From a virus: a stretch of DNA of 26,375 nt. The notes beneath the pieces were generated by a model. The model did not search any database. It was given only the letters and a program-made list of their open reading frames with translations, and was not told the origin of the DNA. Both the position numbers and the translations under genes were made by a program. The number at the start of each line of letters is the position of its first letter. Within the stretch, counting starts at the first letter, position 1. The DNA is taken from the IMG/VR virus record IMGVR_UViG_3300037549_000240, positions 1 through 26,375 of that record. One strand, written 5' to 3'. Shown one piece after another: positions 24,701-26,375 of the stretch.

Positions 24701-26314
24701 CCAGTAGTCGCGCGTCTGCAAATTCGGCGCGGCGAGCCGGTCTTGCAACTGTGAAAAATAAAGGCTGTCGGGAAAAACATTCGTCGCGGTGGAGCCGGAA
24801 GAATCATAATTTCCCGCTGCGTGCGGCATATTGGTGTAGCCGATGTTCCAAGCCGTGCCGGTTTGAATCGGGCCGACGGAACCGATGAGCCAGTTGTTCG
24901 CGCCCGGCGGATTTTGGACGATGAAGCCGCTCGCGGCGTTGTTCCAAATGACGCAGTTCGCGCCTTCCCAGCCGTGGCCGGTGCCGTAGTTGCCGGCGTT
25001 TTGAATGTCGTTGTTGCCGCCGTGAATGATGATGTTGTCCCATAAAATTCCCGTAGCCCAGCGCTGGTGCGGGCCGGCCTCGGCGTGCGCGTTGTCGCTG
25101 GTGCCGTCCACAAAAACATTCGGGCCGATGGTGAGCGATTGCGTGACAAACTGGTGCCGGTCCTGGCGCGTGTAGCAATTTTTCACGAGGCAATACTGCA
25201 CGTCATTCATCGCGAAGGCATAGCGCCGGCCGCCGGTGATGATGGAAATGGGATCGAGTGCTTGACAATTTTGCACCGTGATAAACTTGTCGCCGCTGTT
25301 CAGGTTGACGCACGAATAGCCGAAATACTGCGAGTTCACATCACGCGCCCAGCCGTTCACCGTGTTGTCGAATTGCACGAACGTCCAGCCGTGATTCTCG
25401 TTGGTGACATTCCCGAAATAATCCGACTTCGCAAAAATGTGCTCGATGCCCACGTTCGAGATGCGTCCGCCCCAGGTGAACGGACGGATGGTGCCGTTGG
25501 TATAATGCCGCGCGTCAATCGCACAGGTGATCGGCGCGTCCACAAAAATGTGATTGCCCTCGATGTGCGTGATGATGCGGTCCAGGTCCATGTTGTAGCC
25601 GCTCGCCGTCCACGGCACATCGGGGGCCGGGCCGAGCAAATCCATGCCGAGATCGTGAATCCAGTTCGTCGTGGCGACGCGGCGGACATAAACTTCCGTG
25701 CCGACGGACAAGCCGCTGGTGTTGTCCACAAAAAAACTGCGCGCCCCGGCGGGAATGTAAAGATTTGTGATGGTGTGCGTCGTGCCGCTCGACGCGGAGC
25801 CGGAGCCGGAAATTTCGACGAGCGTGTATTGGTTGCTGGCCGTGGCTTCAAGGACGGTGCCGCTGCCGTTGGTGTAGCTGCCGACGCCGCGCAGCACCAC
25901 GCCGCTCGCCTTGATGCTGATTGTGTTGGAACACGGATACAAACCGGCGCTCAACAAGACCGCACCACGAAAACCATTGGTGTCGAGCGGCAGCGCGGAA
26001 ACGTAATTGATGGCAGACTGGATGTTCGTCGTGTTGTCACCGGCCATCGGCGAAACAATAATTTTCACCGGCACCGTGTTGGAAGATGGCAACGGCGCGA
26101 GTCCGCCTTGGTAGCCGACGCCGGATTCGTCCAGGATGCGGTTGCCCAGCGCATCCGGCTGCGAAATAAGTCTGCCGCTGGCACCGGGAAAAACCCAGAC
26201 ACTCATATTGGTGGCCGAGGAAGCCGACAGGCCGAAGGCCGTGAACACCGCCACGACCCAAAGCCAATGGCTCATTGGGAATCGCAGATGTCGGGGCATT
26301 GGATAGCAATACAA
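21713..26314 (-). CDS. Large secreted multidomain beta-helix exoprotein
   Basis: The 1533-residue host protein starts with a signal peptide (hydrophobic 'WLWVVAVFTAFGLSASSA', cleavage near residue 34). Residues about 75-550 look like a right-handed beta-helix of the pectate-lyase superfamily: 'NIQSAINYVSALPLDTNGFR', 'NHGWTFVQFDNTVNGWARDV', 'DRHQFVTQSLTIGPNVFVDG', 'WDNIIIHGGNNDIQNAGNYG'. Residues about 690-852 match a CBM96/DNRLRE domain ('PVADATVRGGTNAANNFGTA', 'AYLRWDLSGV', 'TWTETGVTWNNQP'). About 857-951 is Ig-like, 957-1450 autotransporter-type beta repeats ('LNISGGTV'), and 1458-1533 a Verrucomicrobiota-type C-terminal domain ending 'QQFFRIQME'. The start is uncertain: TTG 26314 has AAGGTG 6 bases upstream; ATG 26299 and ATG 26275 are alternatives. 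Polysaccharide degradation or binding outside the cell is likely; substrate unknown. Confidence 0.85.
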   Translation of the reverse strand: MYCYPMPRHLRFPMSHWLWVVAVFTAFGLSASSATNMSVWVFPGASGRLISQPDALGNRILDESGVGYQGGLAPLPSSNTVPVKIIVSPMAGDNTTNIQSAINYVSALPLDTNGFRGAVLLSAGLYPCSNTISIKASGVVLRGVGSYTNGSGTVLEATASNQYTLVEISGSGSASSGTTHTITNLYIPAGARSFFVDNTSGLSVGTEVYVRRVATTNWIHDLGMDLLGPAPDVPWTASGYNMDLDRIITHIEGNHIFVDAPITCAIDARHYTNGTIRPFTWGGRISNVGIEHIFAKSDYFGNVTNENHGWTFVQFDNTVNGWARDVNSQYFGYSCVNLNSGDKFITVQNCQALDPISIITGGRRYAFAMNDVQYCLVKNCYTRQDRHQFVTQSLTIGPNVFVDGTSDNAHAEAGPHQRWATGILWDNIIIHGGNNDIQNAGNYGTGHGWEGANCVIWNNAASGFIVQNPPGANNWLIGSVGPIQTGTAWNIGYTNMPHAAGNYDSSGSTATNVFPDSLYFSQLQDRLAAPNLQTRDYWLGDIDAFSNNVPGGEKIFLDTTWSNAVKSVASGQSLDAFDVVTNNHWIPFTFNFTLAANEHVVAATFSLAMRATNSASGDVLYLGSTTNSFTFSNLGWLPVGTGTNTTVRVLDLANQLTLLTNGQLNVAAQGDLGIDWAMLELQVAPNVAATTTSLTPVADATVRGGTNAANNFGTATNLIVQQSSSTNNQQQAYLRWDLSGVSGKISQARVTLTPISVGANGIEQGVAVANANTWTETGVTWNNQPGGGERFATWIPSTNGTVSFDVTPQVLDALQNDRQLSLELFSIGTNSVSYASGENANAAIQPQLVLSLLGAGPTISSLGNLTIAPNTTTGPIPFTIGGASIVTLTVSGASSNPSLVPNANIVFGGSGTSRTVTITPLANQTGVAIITVTVTDSSGLTASDNFTLTVSSHAAAKIVWNGPGAGANNWSTTNNWLPKESPEFLDDVKFFDAGAAGVAVSNVNSVVDANFGGNLASLQIGNTNGNHTIRIADGQSLNLSGANGITVGTETDNGSAQTVFATVTGLNGSLNLVNESADLIVRQGSTNGGSQRATLDLSGLGNFLADVNQMLVGVFGSVNRPVGTVYLARTNNLFAAGTPGIDEGDCYSNGGSASQIYLGLANAIYADTITVGGQKCTATLAFNPAFTESAPQLVLRGFGPDRVSQFNIGDFSVQSASGSTTVGTADFSGGMVDALADTVFVGKGQTGSGSGTATGTLTLKSGTFDVNTLEAGYQNATTAAGVVTGTVNVNGTATLLVNSMLRLAHYTGGGTLPVATLNISGGTVAGDGDILAGGGTSTITVNGGVLGVTGSVGAPGAPVGKVALTNASLQFSADVTANNLVATSLVTGGSSNLISVISLPAVSTPTQIPLIDYAGAIGGAGFNFILATPVSGGGFSAYLSNNVANTSVDLVFVSQPATPPLFGAVKLNGTNLIFSGSNGVPGWPYFVQTTTNLSPPAVWAVTATNRFDGTGGFQFTNGVKATSLQQFFRIQME

Positions 26315-26374
26315 TCAATCACCTTGCCGCACAAATATATTGTGCTGGCGGACGAAGGCGTTGAGGACGAAATT
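26315..26374 (-). CDS. Possible C-terminal end of an upstream host gene (partial)
   Basis: On the minus strand one frame is open from the window edge to TGA at 26317-26315, reading NFVLNAFVRQHNIFVRQGD, with mostly G/C-ending codons in its first half. If real, its stop would abut the TTG start of the exoprotein gene. Nineteen codons are too few to exclude chance. Confidence 0.2.
   Translation of the reverse strand, partial: NFVLNAFVRQHNIFVRQGD
26329..26345 (-). promoter_or_regulatory. 17-bp palindrome just upstream of the exoprotein gene
   Basis: GCACAA (26329-26334) and TTGTGC (26340-26345) form a perfect inverted repeat around ATATA, a few bases upstream of the AAGGTG ribosome-binding site of the minus-strand exoprotein gene. 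The symmetry fits an operator for a dimeric regulator or a small leader hairpin next to the ribosome-binding site. It also lies within the possible end of an upstream gene, so it may be chance. Confidence 0.35.
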
Positions 26375-26375
26375 C

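Noticed and set aside
1-26375. CRISPR array, tRNA, rRNA or integrase
   Set aside because: No regularly spaced repeats, no cloverleaf-like sequence and no recombinase motifs were seen in the window.

Overview
The window is almost entirely the late (virion-building) half of a Mu-like transposable prophage in a bacterium that looks like a member of the Verrucomicrobiota. Positions 1-21319 are phage and 21320-26375 are host chromosome. The host assignment is inference. It rests on the two host genes at the right, which encode Asn/Thr/Gly-rich secreted beta-repeat proteins, one of them ending in the 'GVPGWPYFVQTTTNL...W...FDGTGGFQFTN...QQFFRIQ' type of C-terminus that I associate with Verrucomicrobiota exoproteins. 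No rRNA, tRNA or other taxonomic marker is present.

Phage region. All genes lie on the + strand and most are joined by ATGA or GTGA overlaps. The order is: end of an upstream gene; small membrane protein; small winged-helix protein (Mu gp26-like); Mu gp27-like protein; Mu gp28-like large terminase; a degenerate HNH-endonuclease-like protein; a portal protein fused to a Mu F-type head morphogenesis domain; a 55-residue Cys-rich mini-protein; HK97-type prohead protease; HK97-fold major capsid protein; a signal-peptide-bearing protein; a Pro-rich mini-protein; head-tail connector; gpG/HK97 gp10-type neck protein; a putative tail terminator carrying a chitobiase-C-like beta domain; an 80-residue helical protein; two tail-tube candidates; a membrane-anchored fibre-like protein; a 53-residue charged protein; a short tape-measure protein; a 710-residue tail-tip/hub candidate; a 1119-residue Cys-rich receptor-binding candidate with a CBM5/12-like module; and a final 106-residue CxC protein. 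Packaging genes are Mu-like, the head protease and capsid are HK97-like, and a tape measure with no sheath gene suggests a siphovirus. This resembles the mosaic of transposable siphophages such as D3112 and B3. Transposase, repressor and lysis genes would lie to the left, outside the window.

Right end of the phage. At 21273-21314 there are two direct copies of a 12-bp site spaced 21 bp apart. In the phage-inward direction they read TGGTTTCACAAG and share GTTTCAC with the MuA binding consensus. The phage then ends in ...TTTTACA (5'-TGTAAAA read inward) at 21319. Directly beyond lies the 5' part of a minus-strand gene for a secreted beta-repeat protein, which is cut off exactly at this point.

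Host region. Beyond the interrupted gene is a large minus-strand gene (1533 residues) for a secreted multidomain protein: pectate-lyase-like beta-helix, CBM96/DNRLRE-like domain, Ig-like domain, autotransporter-type beta repeats and the terminal domain. The two host genes share a beta-repeat motif and may be related neighbours, with the phage inserted in one of them.

The most unusual biological feature is that three proteins of the virion module (major capsid, the protein after it, and the fibre-like protein before the tape measure) have hydrophobic, membrane-targeting N-termini.
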